Below are positions 10,101 through 18,468 of a stretch of 64,000 nucleotides of DNA, one piece after another (the stretch's first letter is position 1; the number at the start of each line of letters is the position of its first letter). The stretch covers positions 3,509,001 through 3,573,000 of the forward strand of contig NZ_CP093340.1 in the NCBI RefSeq assembly GCF_022637415.1, given 5' to 3'. The DNA comes from Luteimonas sp. S4-F44 (lineage in GTDB: Bacteria; Pseudomonadota; Gammaproteobacteria; Xanthomonadales; Xanthomonadaceae). The translations under genes were made by a program, and so were the position numbers. Below the pieces are notes generated by a model. That model made no database searches, was not told the DNA's origin, and saw only the letters and a list, made by a program, of their open reading frames with translations.

Positions 10101-10782
10101 GGCCGGGCAGCGCGCGGTCATCGAGGCGGCATTGCGCGGCGGCGGCTATGCGGCCGAAGACATCGACGACGGCGTCGCGGTGCTGACTGCGTTGATCGGC
10201 CCCACGCTCACCGTCGTGCTGCCCGAGGGCGTGCGGCTGTGCGACGTGCCCGTCGATGCGCGCCGTGCGGAAATCGAGTTCCAGTTCGCCCTGCAGCCCA
10301 CTGCGGTCGAGGCGATGCTCGCGTTGCTGCATGCCCACGGGGTGTCGACCGGCCGCAGCGGCTTCGGCCTGCGGCGCACACTCGAAGGCCTGATGACCGG
10401 CCTGATCGACCTGACCTACACCGTGGACGGCCGCTGGTACGTGCTCGATTACAAGTCCAATCGCCTGCCCGGCTACGACGCGTCCGCGCTGCAGCGCGCG
10501 ATGGCGCACAGCGAGTACGACCTGCAGGCGCTGATCTACACGCTCGCCCTGCATCGCTGGTTGCGCTTCCGCCTCGGCGACGGCTACGACTACGCCCGCG
10601 ATTTCGGCGGCGTGCGCTACCTGTTCTGCCGGGGTCTGGACCCCGAGCGCGATGCGTCGGCCGGCGTGCACGCGCAGCGGTTTTCCCCGGCGCTGGTGGA
10701 TGCGCTCGACGCGCTGTTCTCCGGCACGCCGCCCGTCGGCACCGCGCGCCACCCGGTCGCCCACTCGGGTGCGTCCAGATGA
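7132..10782 (+). CDS. recB: Exodeoxyribonuclease V subunit beta RecB
   Basis: A 1216-aa 3'-5' SF1 helicase with a C-terminal nuclease. Walker A is ASAGTGKT at residues 25-32. Further helicase motifs are VDEFQDTD near 396, LIGDPKQAIYGFRGGD, and IVTLHKSKGLEYPLVFLP. The nuclease domain shows GLIDLTYTVDGRWYVLDYKS near 1090-1110, containing the D and DYK catalytic residues, followed by YDLQALIYTLALHRWL. Length is normal for RecB. Start and stop codons overlap with recC and recD by 4 bp each, so the three subunits are translationally coupled. Confidence 0.97.
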   Translation: MSAPVPPAVDPFLTLPLGGTQLIEASAGTGKTFTLATLVTRLVVECGLRIGQILAVTFTEAATQELRKRIRERLVLAARLVDAPPDDDTAPDVALSQAVIAAHLATGDESAAALQRRLQQAADEIDLAAIFTIHGFCARVLREHALESGQSFAAPELLASDRALREELAADLWRSTAADADDAALLMGLWNGGPDEMARDLGPLIREPVLRPAATPPQPDPRPARDAAAQVLIAAIDAHIEDAQTAIAAAFDGKVFDGRRARRPSFDKAFQTLRNGRALSHWVLDDKSHLDKLLPARLLDFCKDDTQSKVPCSPLFDAVHAWADADRAAQDWLEQARTHLLHRLRDEARRRLAQRKQQLRVQTYDDLIDGVADALHGPHAHALVQRLRAQYAVALVDEFQDTDTRQWDIFRTVFGDSEATRAAGLDAALFLIGDPKQAIYGFRGGDVQTYLLAARDAVGAPPLDRNFRSRPSLLAAMDALYAQAGDAAFVDRHIRFHRVRPGTTRTDADFQRDGANAPALTLWQAPAPKADAAGKRKPHSAGRARELATQACVAAIHAVLSKARAGTATLDGAPVQPGDIAVLVRKHSEATRIQQALAAVGIPAVAAGKQSLFATPEAHELLTLLLALLHTADDSRLRAALATVLLGVDAAGIAALDDDADTHRGWQLRALAWRERWQRGGPLALVADLCAGNGPRLLGLLDGERRLTNYLQLGELLQQADARALGLQGLVDWLGQQIARADADDETQLLRLESDARRVQIVTLHKSKGLEYPLVFLPFVGIGSRAPDPGRACVVADATGGRALHWKLQADTSGWDAARNAWIEAQRAEDARLLYVGLTRAEHALWIATGDFYNAHQTALAPMLDGLPDTPGIVRDATVPPALPWLPPVEAGDRPAARTAARAIAPDWWVYSFTQLANADSGAQDASTRATVAAAGGHDEPEGEPAPESPRADDHDPRFAGNRFGVVLHEALELGDFAAWRDWRAGDPAPAGQRAVIEAALRGGGYAAEDIDDGVAVLTALIGPTLTVVLPEGVRLCDVPVDARRAEIEFQFALQPTAVEAMLALLHAHGVSTGRSGFGLRRTLEGLMTGLIDLTYTVDGRWYVLDYKSNRLPGYDASALQRAMAHSEYDLQALIYTLALHRWLRFRLGDGYDYARDFGGVRYLFCRGLDPERDASAGVHAQRFSPALVDALDALFSGTPPVGTARHPVAHSGASR

Positions 10783-12767
10783 CCGCCAGCACCGAGTCCA
10801 CCGCATCCGCGCCCGCAAGAGCGCGCACGCCCGATCTGCTCGTCGCGTTGCAGCGCAGTGGCGCCTTGCGCACGCTGGATTTCGAGCTGGCGCAGCGCCT
10901 GCGGCGGCTCGCCCCCGAGACACCCGACGCGGTGCTCGCGGCCGCGGCGCTGGCCTCGCTGGCGGTCGCCAACGGCCATGCCGGCTTCGATCCCGCGCGC
11001 CCGCAGTTGCTGGTCGATGCCAACCTGGACTGGCCCGCGCCCGCTGCCTGGCACGCGCTGCTGCGCGACTCGCGGTGGGTGGGACGTCCCACCGATCCGC
11101 TCGCGCCGTCGACAACCGATGTTCCGCTGGTGCTCGAGCCGGCCGATACCGCGGGCGGCCTGCTGTACCTGCGTCGCTATCGCGAGTATGAGGCGGGCCT
11201 GGCGGCCGGGCTGCGGCGCATCGCAGCGCACCCGCTCGATGCCGTCGGCCCCGAGACCGTCGCCGACACGTTCGCCGCGCTGTTTCCTGACGCGCAGGCC
11301 GGCGAGGACCGCCAGGCGCGCGCTGCCGCGCTGGCGCTGCGCCGTGCCCTGCTGCTGGTCACCGGCGGGCCCGGCACCGGCAAGACCACCACCATCGCCC
11401 GGCTATTGGTGCTGCGCATCGCCCACGCCTTGCGCAGCGGACGGCCACCGCCGCGCATCGCGCTGGCGGCGCCCACCGGCCGCGCCGCCGAGCGCATGGC
11501 CGAGAGCCTGCGCCGGGCTGTGCAAGGATTCGTCGACGCGCTCGATCCGGAGCTGCGCGCCGCGCTTCCCGGTGCCTTGCCCGACACCGCCAGCACGCTC
11601 CACCGTTTGCTCGGCACGGTGCCCGACAGTCCCGCGTTCCGCCACCACGCCGGCCATCCGCTGCCGTTGGACGTGCTGGTGGTCGACGAAGCCTCGATGG
11701 TCGATCTGCCGCTGATGGCCAAGCTGGTCGACGCCGTCGCCGACGGCACCCAACTGATCCTGCTCGGCGATGCCGACCAGTTGCCGTCGGTGGAGGCCGG
11801 CGACGTGCTGGCCGCGATCCTCGCCACCGCGGGCCCCGGTCACGCGGTGCAGGCCGACGATGCGCGCGCATTGCAGCCGCTGCTCGGTCCTGCCACGCCC
11901 GTCGATCCCACAACCGGCGGCCTGCACGGCCATCGCGTGCAGTTGCAGCGCGGCTACCGCCAGGACGCCGATTTCGACCTGGCGCCGCTGGCCGATGCCG
12001 CGCGCGAAGGCGATGCCGAGTCCGTACTGTCGCGATTGCGCGGCGGCCGGTTGCGCGGCGTGCACTTCCACGAGGACGTGACCGACGCGCTCGACGCGCA
12101 TCAGGACACGCTGCTCGCGCACTGGCGCAGTCTTGCCGAGGCCTCCGATCCTGGGGCAGCGCTCGCGCTGTCGCAGCGCTTGCGCCTGCTGACCGCAGTG
12201 CGCGAAGGCCCGCAAGGTGCACGCGGCCTCAATGCCCGTATCGAAGCATTGCTGTCGGGGCGCCGCATCGGGCCGGCCCCGGCCTGGTTCCACGGCCGCC
12301 TGCTGCTGATCACCGAGAACAGCTATCGCCATCGCCTGTTCAACGGCGACATCGGCATCTGCTGGCGCGACGGCGCCGACACGCCGATGGCTTGGTTCGC
12401 GGGCGACGCCCCCGGCGAGGTGCGCGCGTTTCATCCTGCCGCGTTACCCGCGCACGAGAGCGCGTTCGCGATGACCGTGCACAAAGCCCAGGGCAGCGAG
12501 TTCGATGAGGTCTGGCTGCAGTTGCCGCGCCACGACAGCCGCGTGCTCTCGCGCGAACTGATCTATACCGCGATCACCCGCGCACGCAGCCGCCTGCACG
12601 TCGCCGGCAGCGCACAGGTGCTGCGCGACGCACTTGCGCGGCATGCGGTGCGGATGTCCGGGCTGGCGTGGCGGTTGGGGGGCGCTGTCGCCTCGCCAGA
12701 CCCGGCGCCAGCGCACGTCCCGGGTCACGATGCCGATGTCCCGCCGTCCCAGGGCGTGCTGTTCTAG
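10779..12767 (+). CDS. recD: Exodeoxyribonuclease V subunit alpha RecD
   Basis: A 662-aa 5'-3' SF1B helicase, the fast motor of RecBCD. Walker A is TGGPGTGKTTT near residue 195, motif II VDEASMVDLPLMAKL, motif III LLGDADQLPSVEAGDVLA, and the C-terminal motifs FAMTVHKAQGSEFDEVWL and LIYTAITRARSRLHVAG. The ATG overlaps the recB stop as ATGA. An in-frame extension upstream into recB is not conserved. It is the final gene of the recCBD operon. A short GCGCG/CGCGC inverted repeat just after the stop has no U-tract, so I do not call it a terminator. Confidence 0.96.
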   Translation: MTASTESTASAPARARTPDLLVALQRSGALRTLDFELAQRLRRLAPETPDAVLAAAALASLAVANGHAGFDPARPQLLVDANLDWPAPAAWHALLRDSRWVGRPTDPLAPSTTDVPLVLEPADTAGGLLYLRRYREYEAGLAAGLRRIAAHPLDAVGPETVADTFAALFPDAQAGEDRQARAAALALRRALLLVTGGPGTGKTTTIARLLVLRIAHALRSGRPPPRIALAAPTGRAAERMAESLRRAVQGFVDALDPELRAALPGALPDTASTLHRLLGTVPDSPAFRHHAGHPLPLDVLVVDEASMVDLPLMAKLVDAVADGTQLILLGDADQLPSVEAGDVLAAILATAGPGHAVQADDARALQPLLGPATPVDPTTGGLHGHRVQLQRGYRQDADFDLAPLADAAREGDAESVLSRLRGGRLRGVHFHEDVTDALDAHQDTLLAHWRSLAEASDPGAALALSQRLRLLTAVREGPQGARGLNARIEALLSGRRIGPAPAWFHGRLLLITENSYRHRLFNGDIGICWRDGADTPMAWFAGDAPGEVRAFHPAALPAHESAFAMTVHKAQGSEFDEVWLQLPRHDSRVLSRELIYTAITRARSRLHVAGSAQVLRDALARHAVRMSGLAWRLGGAVASPDPAPAHVPGHDADVPPSQGVLF

Positions 12768-12883
12768 CGCGCCAGCGCGCCTGCCATCGCATTCACCCAG
12801 TGCGCCGGCCCAAGGGTCTGCCCCAGCTTGTCGGCGTCCACGACGCCGGTGAACCTGCACAGGTCCAGACACGGGTGCGCACC

Positions 12884-13594
12884 ATGAGCATCGACTCCAT
12901 CGGCGGCGGCGCTGCCGCCGCCATCAGCGCTGCAGCCCCGACCCAGGCACGCGACGACCCGCGCTACTTACAGGTCGTCGACACGTTGGTGTCACCCGAT
13001 GCCACGCCGACGCAGCGCGAGCACGCCTACGATCTCGTCGCCGGCCTCGAAAGCGCGGACGACACGCCGTTGACCGACACAGTGCTGACCGAGCGCGCCG
13101 CGCAGGCGATCGCCGACGACCGCACGATCCCGGTCGTCGTCTCCGCGGTCGCGCCGCTGGTGCCGCCGGGCACCACGCTCGGCCCATTCCCCTCGAGTGA
13201 TGCGGCCGCCATCGAGATGATGACGTACTCCAATCCGCTGTCGATCGAGGCCAACCTGGAGAATGGCGGGCTGATCTTCCGCGATTCCGATGGCAACCAC
13301 TTCTTCGTGACCACGCCGATGGGCGGCACGCTCGATGGATTCAATCCCGGCCAGGTGCCGCAGCCCGACGACCTGACGCTGGTGGCGTGCTACCACGGCC
13401 ACGCCGACTATTCGAAGGCCGACGGCTCGCGGACCGACAAGGCGGGCGACGAGTTCAACAGCGACCACTTCTCGGCCCAGGACAAGAGCCTGGCCGACCG
13501 CGGCGTCTGGGGATCGGTGATCTACGTGTCGACGCCGAGCGGCGATTTCCGCAAGTATGATGCGGCCACGCGTCAGGACACGGTCATCAACTGA
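12884..13594 (+). CDS. DUF4329 protein with JAMM-like HxH...SxxD motif
   Basis: A 236-aa protein starting MSIDSIGGGAAAAISAAAPT. The C-terminal 120 residues fit the DUF4329 pattern: NHFFVTTPMGGT, VACYHGHADYS, HFSAQD, and SVIYVSTPSGDFRKYD. The arrangement H171-x-H173 followed by S197-x-x-D200, with Glu at about 122 or 127 upstream, resembles the zinc site of JAMM/MPN+ isopeptidases. DUF4329 domains are often found at the C-termini of Rhs and other polymorphic toxins, but here the domain is free-standing after a low-complexity Ala-rich start. No signal peptide is seen. The product might be a secreted effector or a processing enzyme; this is inference. Confidence 0.7.
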   Translation: MSIDSIGGGAAAAISAAAPTQARDDPRYLQVVDTLVSPDATPTQREHAYDLVAGLESADDTPLTDTVLTERAAQAIADDRTIPVVVSAVAPLVPPGTTLGPFPSSDAAAIEMMTYSNPLSIEANLENGGLIFRDSDGNHFFVTTPMGGTLDGFNPGQVPQPDDLTLVACYHGHADYSKADGSRTDKAGDEFNSDHFSAQDKSLADRGVWGSVIYVSTPSGDFRKYDAATRQDTVIN

Positions 13595-13646
13595 CGGCGC
13601 GACGCGGGCCCTCGGGCGCCGCCACCCGACTGCCGGAGGTCGTCCC

Positions 13647-13994
13647 ATGGTCTTCAACAGGATCCTGCTCATGAGCACGCTCGCGTTCGCTTCTCTTGCC
13701 CACGCCGGCGCCCCCGGCGGCGGCCCCACCGAGGTCGTTCTGGACGGCGCCCGCGCCGCCGCGCTGGCCGCGGCCATCCCGGTGTTCCGCGACAAGCAGC
13801 CGGAGGCCGACCTGACCAAGTTCCGGGTCCACGTCCATCCCGCGGACCAGGGCACATTCCAGGTGGTGTTCGAACCGCAGCAGGCCGACGAAGGCGCGCC
13901 CACGCTCGGCGGGCGGACCGTGCACGGCCGCGAACTGAACGTGTGGATCAACGCGGCCGACAACAGCCTCGACCGGATCGCGTTCGCGCGCTGA
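13647..13994 (+). CDS. Small secreted protein, function unknown
   Basis: A 115-aa protein with a clear signal peptide: MVFNRILLMSTLAFASLAHA with likely cleavage before GAPGG. The mature part is acidic and contains VFRDKQPEADLTKFRVHVHP and WINAADNSLDRIAFAR. It is probably periplasmic, and I do not recognise the family. The preceding GGAGGT at about 13634 serves as a ribosome site. It lies 50 bp behind the DUF4329 gene and could be co-transcribed with it; whether it neutralises or assists that protein cannot be told from sequence. Confidence 0.65.
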   Translation: MVFNRILLMSTLAFASLAHAGAPGGGPTEVVLDGARAAALAAAIPVFRDKQPEADLTKFRVHVHPADQGTFQVVFEPQQADEGAPTLGGRTVHGRELNVWINAADNSLDRIAFAR

Positions 13995-14098
13995 GCCCCC
14001 GCCAAGCGGAGAGTGGCGAGGCCTGACGGCACCGCAACCGACGGCGTATCGCGCGGTCTCGACCTGACGCGATCGCCTTAACCGGGCACCTCGCGTCC

Positions 14099-14129
14099 TT
14101 GACCTTCCCACGATGGGAAGGCTTAGGCT
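14099..14129 (+). promoter_or_regulatory. CueR-type copA promoter with 19-bp spacer
   Basis: A -35 box TTGACC (14099-14104) and a -10 box TAGGCT (14124-14129) are separated by 19 bp, the over-long spacing typical of MerR-family promoters. The spacer holds a perfect 8-bp dyad, CCTTCCCA (14103-14110) and TGGGAAGG (14114-14121), closely matching known CueR operators. It sits 33 bp before copA. Confidence 0.9.
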
Positions 14130-14161
14130 GACCGCAACTGTCAGCCTTTGCGGAAGTTCCC

Positions 14162-16663
14162 ATGGCCTCTCCCGGTTCCCGGACATCCCCGGACGCGACG
14201 ATCGATCTGCCGATCGCCGGCATGACCTGTGCGAGCTGTGTCGGTCGAGTGGAAAAGGCCTTGGCCAAGGTGCCCGGCGTTGCGCGTGTGTCGGTCAACC
14301 TGGCGACCGAGCGCGCGCAGGTCGTGCCGGCCGGGCCACTCGACCGCGCGGCGCTGGTACGGGCGGTCGAGGGGGTCGGCTATGCGGTGCCCGCCGCCAC
14401 GCTGACGCTTGCGATCGAGGGCATGACCTGCGCCTCGTGCGTGGGCCGCGTCGAGAAGGCGCTGGCGGCGGTGCCCGGCGTCGAGTCGGCATCGGTGAAC
14501 CTGGCGACCGAGCGCGCCACCGTGCGCGGCACGGCAGGCGTCGATGCATTGCTCGCGGCGGTCGACCGGGTCGGCTACACGGCCCGGCCGGTCGGACAGG
14601 AACGCGACGACGACGCCAACGCCGCGCGTCAGGATGACGAACGCACCGCCCTGCGGCGCGATTTCCTGCTGGCAGTCGCGCTCGCGCTGCCGGTGTTCGT
14701 GTTGGAGATGGGTTCGCACATGATTTCCGGCATGCACGCCTGGGTCATGACCCATCTCGGCATGCGGACGAGCTGGTATCTGCAGTTTGCACTGACGCTG
14801 CTGGTGCTGGCGGTACCGGGCCGGCGCTTCTATCGCCATGGCATTCCCGCGCTGCTGCGACTGGCGCCGGACATGAACTCGCTGGTCGCGGTCGGCACGG
14901 CGGCCGCCTTCGGCTACTCGGTGGTCGCCACGTTCGCCCCCGGCCTGCTGCCCGCCGGCACGGTCAACGTCTACTACGAGGCCGCGGCGGTGATCGTCGC
15001 GCTGGTCCTGCTCGGCCGCTTCCTGGAGGCGCGGGCCAAAGGCCGCACGTCGGAGGCAATCGGGCGCCTGGTCGGCCTGCAGGCGCGCGTCGCGCACGTG
15101 CAGCGCGCGGGCGCGGTGCACGACATCGCGGTCGAGGACGTGACGCTTGGCGACGTGCTCGAGGTGCGGCCCGGCGAACGGATTCCGGTCGACGGCGAGA
15201 TTGTCGAAGGCCGCAGCTACGTCGACGAATCGATGATCACCGGCGAGCCGGTGCCGGTCGAAAAGACCATCGGCAGCGCGGTGGTCGGCGGCACCGTCAA
15301 TCAGCAGGGCGGGTTGACGCTGCGCGCGACCGCGGTCGGCGCCGACACCACGCTCGCGCAGATCATTCGCCTCGTCGAACAGGCGCAGGGCGCCAAGCTG
15401 CCGATCCAGGCGGTCGTCGACCGGGTGACGCTGTGGTTCGTGCCGGCGGTGATGCTTGCGGCGCTGCTGACCTTTCTGACCTGGCTGTGGCTGGGTCCAA
15501 CGCCTTCGCTGGGCTTCGCACTGGTCAACGCCGTGGCCGTGCTGATCATCGCCTGTCCCTGCGCGATGGGCCTGGCGACGCCGACCTCGATCATGGTCGG
15601 CACCGGCCGCGGCGCCGAACTCGGTGTGCTGTTCCGCAAGGGCGAAGCGCTGCAACTACTTAAGGACGCCCGCGTGGTGGCCGTCGACAAGACCGGCACG
15701 CTGACCGAAGGCCGTCCTGTATTGACCGATCTCGTCGTCGCCGACGGCTTCGACCGCGACCACGTGCTCGCCCAGGTCGCCGCGGTCGAAGCGCGCTCCG
15801 AGCATCCGATCGCGCGCGCGATCGTCGATGCGGCGACCGGGCGCGGCCTCGCGGTGGCCACCGCCGACCGATTCGAGTCGATCACCGGCATGGGCGTGCG
15901 TGCACAGGTGGACGGCGCCCGCGTCGAGGTCGGCGCCGACCGCTTCATGCGCACGCTCGGCCTGGACGTCGCCGTGTTCGCCGACACCGCGCAGCGCCTG
16001 GGCGACGAAGGCAAGTCGCCGCTGTACGCCGCCATCGACGGGCGGCTCGCGGCCATCGTCGCTGTCGGCGATCCGATCAAGGCCAGCACGCCTGCGGCGA
16101 TCGCCGCGCTGCACGCGCTCGGCCTGCAGGTGGCGATGATCACCGGCGACAACGCGCGCACCGCGCAGGCCATCGCCCGGCAACTGGGCATCGACGCAGT
16201 CGTGGCCGAAGTGCTGCCCGCGGGCAAGGTCGAGGCCGTGCGCCGGCTGCGGGCGCAGCACGGCCGCATCGCCTTCGTCGGCGACGGCATCAACGACGCG
16301 CCCGCGCTGGCCGAGGCCGACGTGGGCCTGGCAATCGGCACTGGCACCGATGTGGCGATGGAGTCGGCCGACGTGGTGCTGATGTCGGGCAACCTGCAGG
16401 GCGTGCCCAACGCGATCGCGCTGTCACGAGCGACACTGGGCAATATCCGCCAGAACCTATTCTGGGCCTTCGGCTACAACACCGCGCTGATCCCGGTCGC
16501 TGCCGGCGTGCTTTATCCGGCCTACGGCGTGCTGCTGTCGCCGATCTTCGCCGCTGGCGCGATGGCGCTGTCGAGCGTATTCGTACTCGGCAATGCGCTG
16601 CGGCTGCGCCGCTTCCAACCACCACAGATCACGACCACCGCATCCGCAGGCGCGGCGCCATGA
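14162..16663 (+). CDS. copA: Copper-exporting P1B-type ATPase CopA
   Basis: An 833-aa inner-membrane Cu(I) pump. Two N-terminal heavy-metal domains carry CxxC at C23/C26 and C90/C93 within [15 protein letters not shown] repeats. The transmembrane CPC motif is at about 465-467 ([15 protein letters not shown]), the phosphorylated Asp at about 509 (DKTGTLTEG), and the hinge is [20 protein letters not shown]. The C-terminal membrane helix pair carries the YN and MxxSS motifs ([23 protein letters not shown]). It is transcribed from the CueR promoter at 14099 and its stop overlaps the cueR start. Confidence 0.97.
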   Translation: MASPGSRTSPDATIDLPIAGMTCASCVGRVEKALAKVPGVARVSVNLATERAQVVPAGPLDRAALVRAVEGVGYAVPAATLTLAIEGMTCASCVGRVEKALAAVPGVESASVNLATERATVRGTAGVDALLAAVDRVGYTARPVGQERDDDANAARQDDERTALRRDFLLAVALALPVFVLEMGSHMISGMHAWVMTHLGMRTSWYLQFALTLLVLAVPGRRFYRHGIPALLRLAPDMNSLVAVGTAAAFGYSVVATFAPGLLPAGTVNVYYEAAAVIVALVLLGRFLEARAKGRTSEAIGRLVGLQARVAHVQRAGAVHDIAVEDVTLGDVLEVRPGERIPVDGEIVEGRSYVDESMITGEPVPVEKTIGSAVVGGTVNQQGGLTLRATAVGADTTLAQIIRLVEQAQGAKLPIQAVVDRVTLWFVPAVMLAALLTFLTWLWLGPTPSLGFALVNAVAVLIIACPCAMGLATPTSIMVGTGRGAELGVLFRKGEALQLLKDARVVAVDKTGTLTEGRPVLTDLVVADGFDRDHVLAQVAAVEARSEHPIARAIVDAATGRGLAVATADRFESITGMGVRAQVDGARVEVGADRFMRTLGLDVAVFADTAQRLGDEGKSPLYAAIDGRLAAIVAVGDPIKASTPAAIAALHALGLQVAMITGDNARTAQAIARQLGIDAVVAEVLPAGKVEAVRRLRAQHGRIAFVGDGINDAPALAEADVGLAIGTGTDVAMESADVVLMSGNLQGVPNAIALSRATLGNIRQNLFWAFGYNTALIPVAAGVLYPAYGVLLSPIFAAGAMALSSVFVLGNALRLRRFQPPQITTTASAGAAP

Positions 16664-17112
16664 ACATCGGCGATGCCGCCCGCGTGTCAGGGGTCTCGGC
16701 CAAGATGATCCGGTACTACGAGCAGACCGGCCTGATTCCCGCGCCCGCCCGCACCGCCGCCGGCTATCGCGCCTACGGCCAGGATGATGTCCATCGCCTG
16801 CAGTTCGTCCGCCGTGCGCGTGACCTCGGGTTTTCGGTCGCCGAGATCGCCGACCTGCTGGGCCTGTGGCACGACACCGCGCGCCACAGCGCCGACGTCA
16901 AACGCCTGGCGCAGGATCGTATCGCCGAACTCGAACGGCGCATGCGCGACCTGCAGCAGATGACCGACACACTTCGCACGCTCGTCGACCGCTGCGCCGG
17001 CGACGACCGGCCCGATTGCCCGATCCTCGAGGAACTGCAACAACCGGTTTCCGGACCGGCGGACGATGCCCCGCGCACCGGCGCCGTGGTCCGGCGCACG
17101 CGCGCACGGTGA
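16660..17112 (+). CDS. cueR: Copper-responsive MerR-family regulator CueR
   Basis: A 150-aa MerR-type activator. The N-terminal winged helix reads [20 protein letters not shown], followed by the usual [20 protein letters not shown] and a dimerisation helix. The metal loop has C112 and C120 in [14 protein letters not shown], the same spacing and numbering as E. coli CueR, which indicates monovalent Cu/Ag/Au sensing. ATG overlaps the copA stop, so regulator and pump are made from one message. Two matching operators (14099 and 17464) frame the locus. The C-terminal tail is Arg-rich and longer than usual. Confidence 0.93.
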   Translation: MNIGDAARVSGVSAKMIRYYEQTGLIPAPARTAAGYRAYGQDDVHRLQFVRRARDLGFSVAEIADLLGLWHDTARHSADVKRLAQDRIAELERRMRDLQQMTDTLRTLVDRCAGDDRPDCPILEELQQPVSGPADDAPRTGAVVRRTRAR

Positions 17113-17240
17113 CGAGGACACCCGGCGCGAAGCGCACGCGGGCGCGATAGACGCCCGATCGCCGCAGCGCCCTCGCGCGTGCGCGTGCGCGGTAGACCGA
17201 GGTGCGGCCTGGCCATGCGGGCCGCGCCGCGGAAGACGCA

Positions 17241-17435
17241 TCAGCGCTCGCGCGGCGGGAACCCGGCCTCGCGCAGCGCCGCGACGACCGCCTCACGCGA
17301 GGCCGAGGTCTGCACGACCACCGTGCGATTCGGCGGATCGGCCTCCACGCTCGCCTGCGCATCGACCGCCTGGATCGCCTTGGTCACCGAGCGCACACAG
17401 CCGCCGCAGGTCATGTCGTCGAGATGGAATTGCAT
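17241..17435 (-). CDS. copZ: CopZ-like copper chaperone
   Basis: A 64-aa heavy-metal-associated domain starting MQFHLDDMTCGGCVRSVTKA, with the Cu-binding MTCGGC loop and the ferredoxin-like sequence that follows. A good AGGAG lies 6 bp before the ATG. It would pass Cu(I) to CopA in the cytoplasm. The gene is convergent with cueR, 128 bp apart, and has its own CueR-type promoter at 17464-17494, so pump and chaperone are probably co-induced. A much longer open frame through the Mrr-like gene on this strand is an artefact of high GC. Confidence 0.92.
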   Translation of the reverse strand: MQFHLDDMTCGGCVRSVTKAIQAVDAQASVEADPPNRTVVVQTSASREAVVAALREAGFPPRER

Positions 17436-17463
17436 GGTGGGCTCCTGTGGTCCGTGGCCCGGC

Positions 17464-17494
17464 AGTGTGCGGCTTGCCACAGTGGGAAGGTCAA
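17464..17494 (-). promoter_or_regulatory. CueR-type promoter for copZ
   Basis: On the minus strand TTGACC (17489-17494) is followed after exactly 19 bp by CACACT (17464-17469). The spacer begins TTCCCACTGTGGCAAGC, a slightly imperfect copy of the copA operator dyad (CCTTCCCA / TGGCAAGC). The -10 is weaker than that of copA. It lies 29 bp upstream of the copZ ATG. Confidence 0.8.
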
Positions 17495-17609
17495 GGCCGT
17501 GGCCCTGTCTTGCGACGTGCATCCGGCTGACCGGTCTCCGTGCTCCGCTGAAGACGCCGGCTTTCCGGGCGCCCCCCCTTGCCGCTATCGTGCGCAGCAG
17601 GAAGGGGGA

Positions 17610-18437
17610 ATGCGCATGGGACGCGGACGACGCAGCACATTCGATGACCTGGCCGCGTTGCCATGGCCGGTCGCGCTCGCAATCGGCGTGCTCGGTCACG
17701 CCGCCATCCGGCATGGCGTGCCGGCCTATTTCGCGCGACTCGACGGTCCGTTCGCCCAGGCATTGGCGATGCAAGCCGATGCGTTCGCCCCAATCGCTTG
17801 GCTGTGGCTCGCGGCCTGCAGCCTCGCCTCGCTGGCCGCGTTCGTCCGCGCCCGCCGACGCCGTCGCCTGCTCGACAGCTGCACGCAGCTCGACAGCGTG
17901 GCCGCGCTGGGCTGGCGCGACTTCGAGCGCCTCGTTGGCGAGGCTTTCCGCCACCAGGGCTACGGCATCGAGGAGACCGGCCTGGGCGGCGCGGATGGCG
18001 GGATCGACCTGATCCTGCGCAAGGGTGGCCAGCGCACCCTCGTGCAATGCAAGCAATGGCGCAACCGCCAGGTACCAGTCGGCGTCGTCCGGGAGATGTT
18101 CGGCCTGCTCACGCACCACGGCGCGCACGCAATCCGCATCGCCGCGCTGGGTGGATTCACCCGGGACGCCGCACGGTTCGCGCAAGGCAAGCCGATCGAA
18201 CTGATCGACGGGCCGACGCTGTGGAGGATGATCCGCAGCGTGCAGTCGGGCGACGGCGCGGCCGAAGGCATCCCCCGCACGCAGGCACCGCCAGCATCCG
18301 TGCCTACAGGCCCCGAGGCCGACGCAACGCCGGCCTGTCCGAGTTGCGGTGCCAAGATGGTGACACGGACCAACCGGCGGACCGGACGGTCGTTCTGGGG
18401 CTGCGCGGCGTATCCGGCGTGCCGGGGAACGCGCTGA
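17610..18437 (+). CDS. Membrane-anchored Mrr-like nuclease with C-terminal zinc finger
   Basis: A 275-aa protein with three parts. Residues about 18-38 and 60-80 are hydrophobic membrane segments. Residues 95-205 are an Mrr-type restriction endonuclease fold with E111, D133 (GGADGGIDLIL) and Q146-x-K148 (TLVQCKQW). Residues about 240-275 are a topoisomerase-type four-cysteine zinc ribbon, starting CPSCGAK and ending FWGCAAYPACRGT. This architecture recurs in bacteria as restriction-endonuclease/topoisomerase-finger proteins whose target is not established. GGGGGAA before the ATG is a fair ribosome site. It stands alone between the copper genes and the catabolic unit. Confidence 0.85.
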   Translation: MRMGRGRRSTFDDLAALPWPVALAIGVLGHAAIRHGVPAYFARLDGPFAQALAMQADAFAPIAWLWLAACSLASLAAFVRARRRRRLLDSCTQLDSVAALGWRDFERLVGEAFRHQGYGIEETGLGGADGGIDLILRKGGQRTLVQCKQWRNRQVPVGVVREMFGLLTHHGAHAIRIAALGGFTRDAARFAQGKPIELIDGPTLWRMIRSVQSGDGAAEGIPRTQAPPASVPTGPEADATPACPSCGAKMVTRTNRRTGRSFWGCAAYPACRGTR

Positions 18438-18468
18438 GCGCGTACCCCGGCGCTGCGACTGCCGGCCT

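Noticed and set aside
7684..11115. A 1143-codon open frame antisense to recB
   Set aside because: It is a mirror effect of third-position GC in recB and recD. It lacks recognisable domains, has abnormal Arg/Gln/Ala composition, and the sense strand encodes a full RecB.
12768..12785. GCGCG-CCAG-CGCGC inverted repeat after recD as a terminator
   Set aside because: The stem is short, there is no T-run, and such matches are common in this GC-rich DNA.
14141..15655. A 504-codon frame antisense to copA, and a similar one at 29981-31540 antisense to benA
   Set aside because: The sense products are complete, motif-bearing enzymes. The antisense translations are low-complexity His/Arg/Gln-rich.
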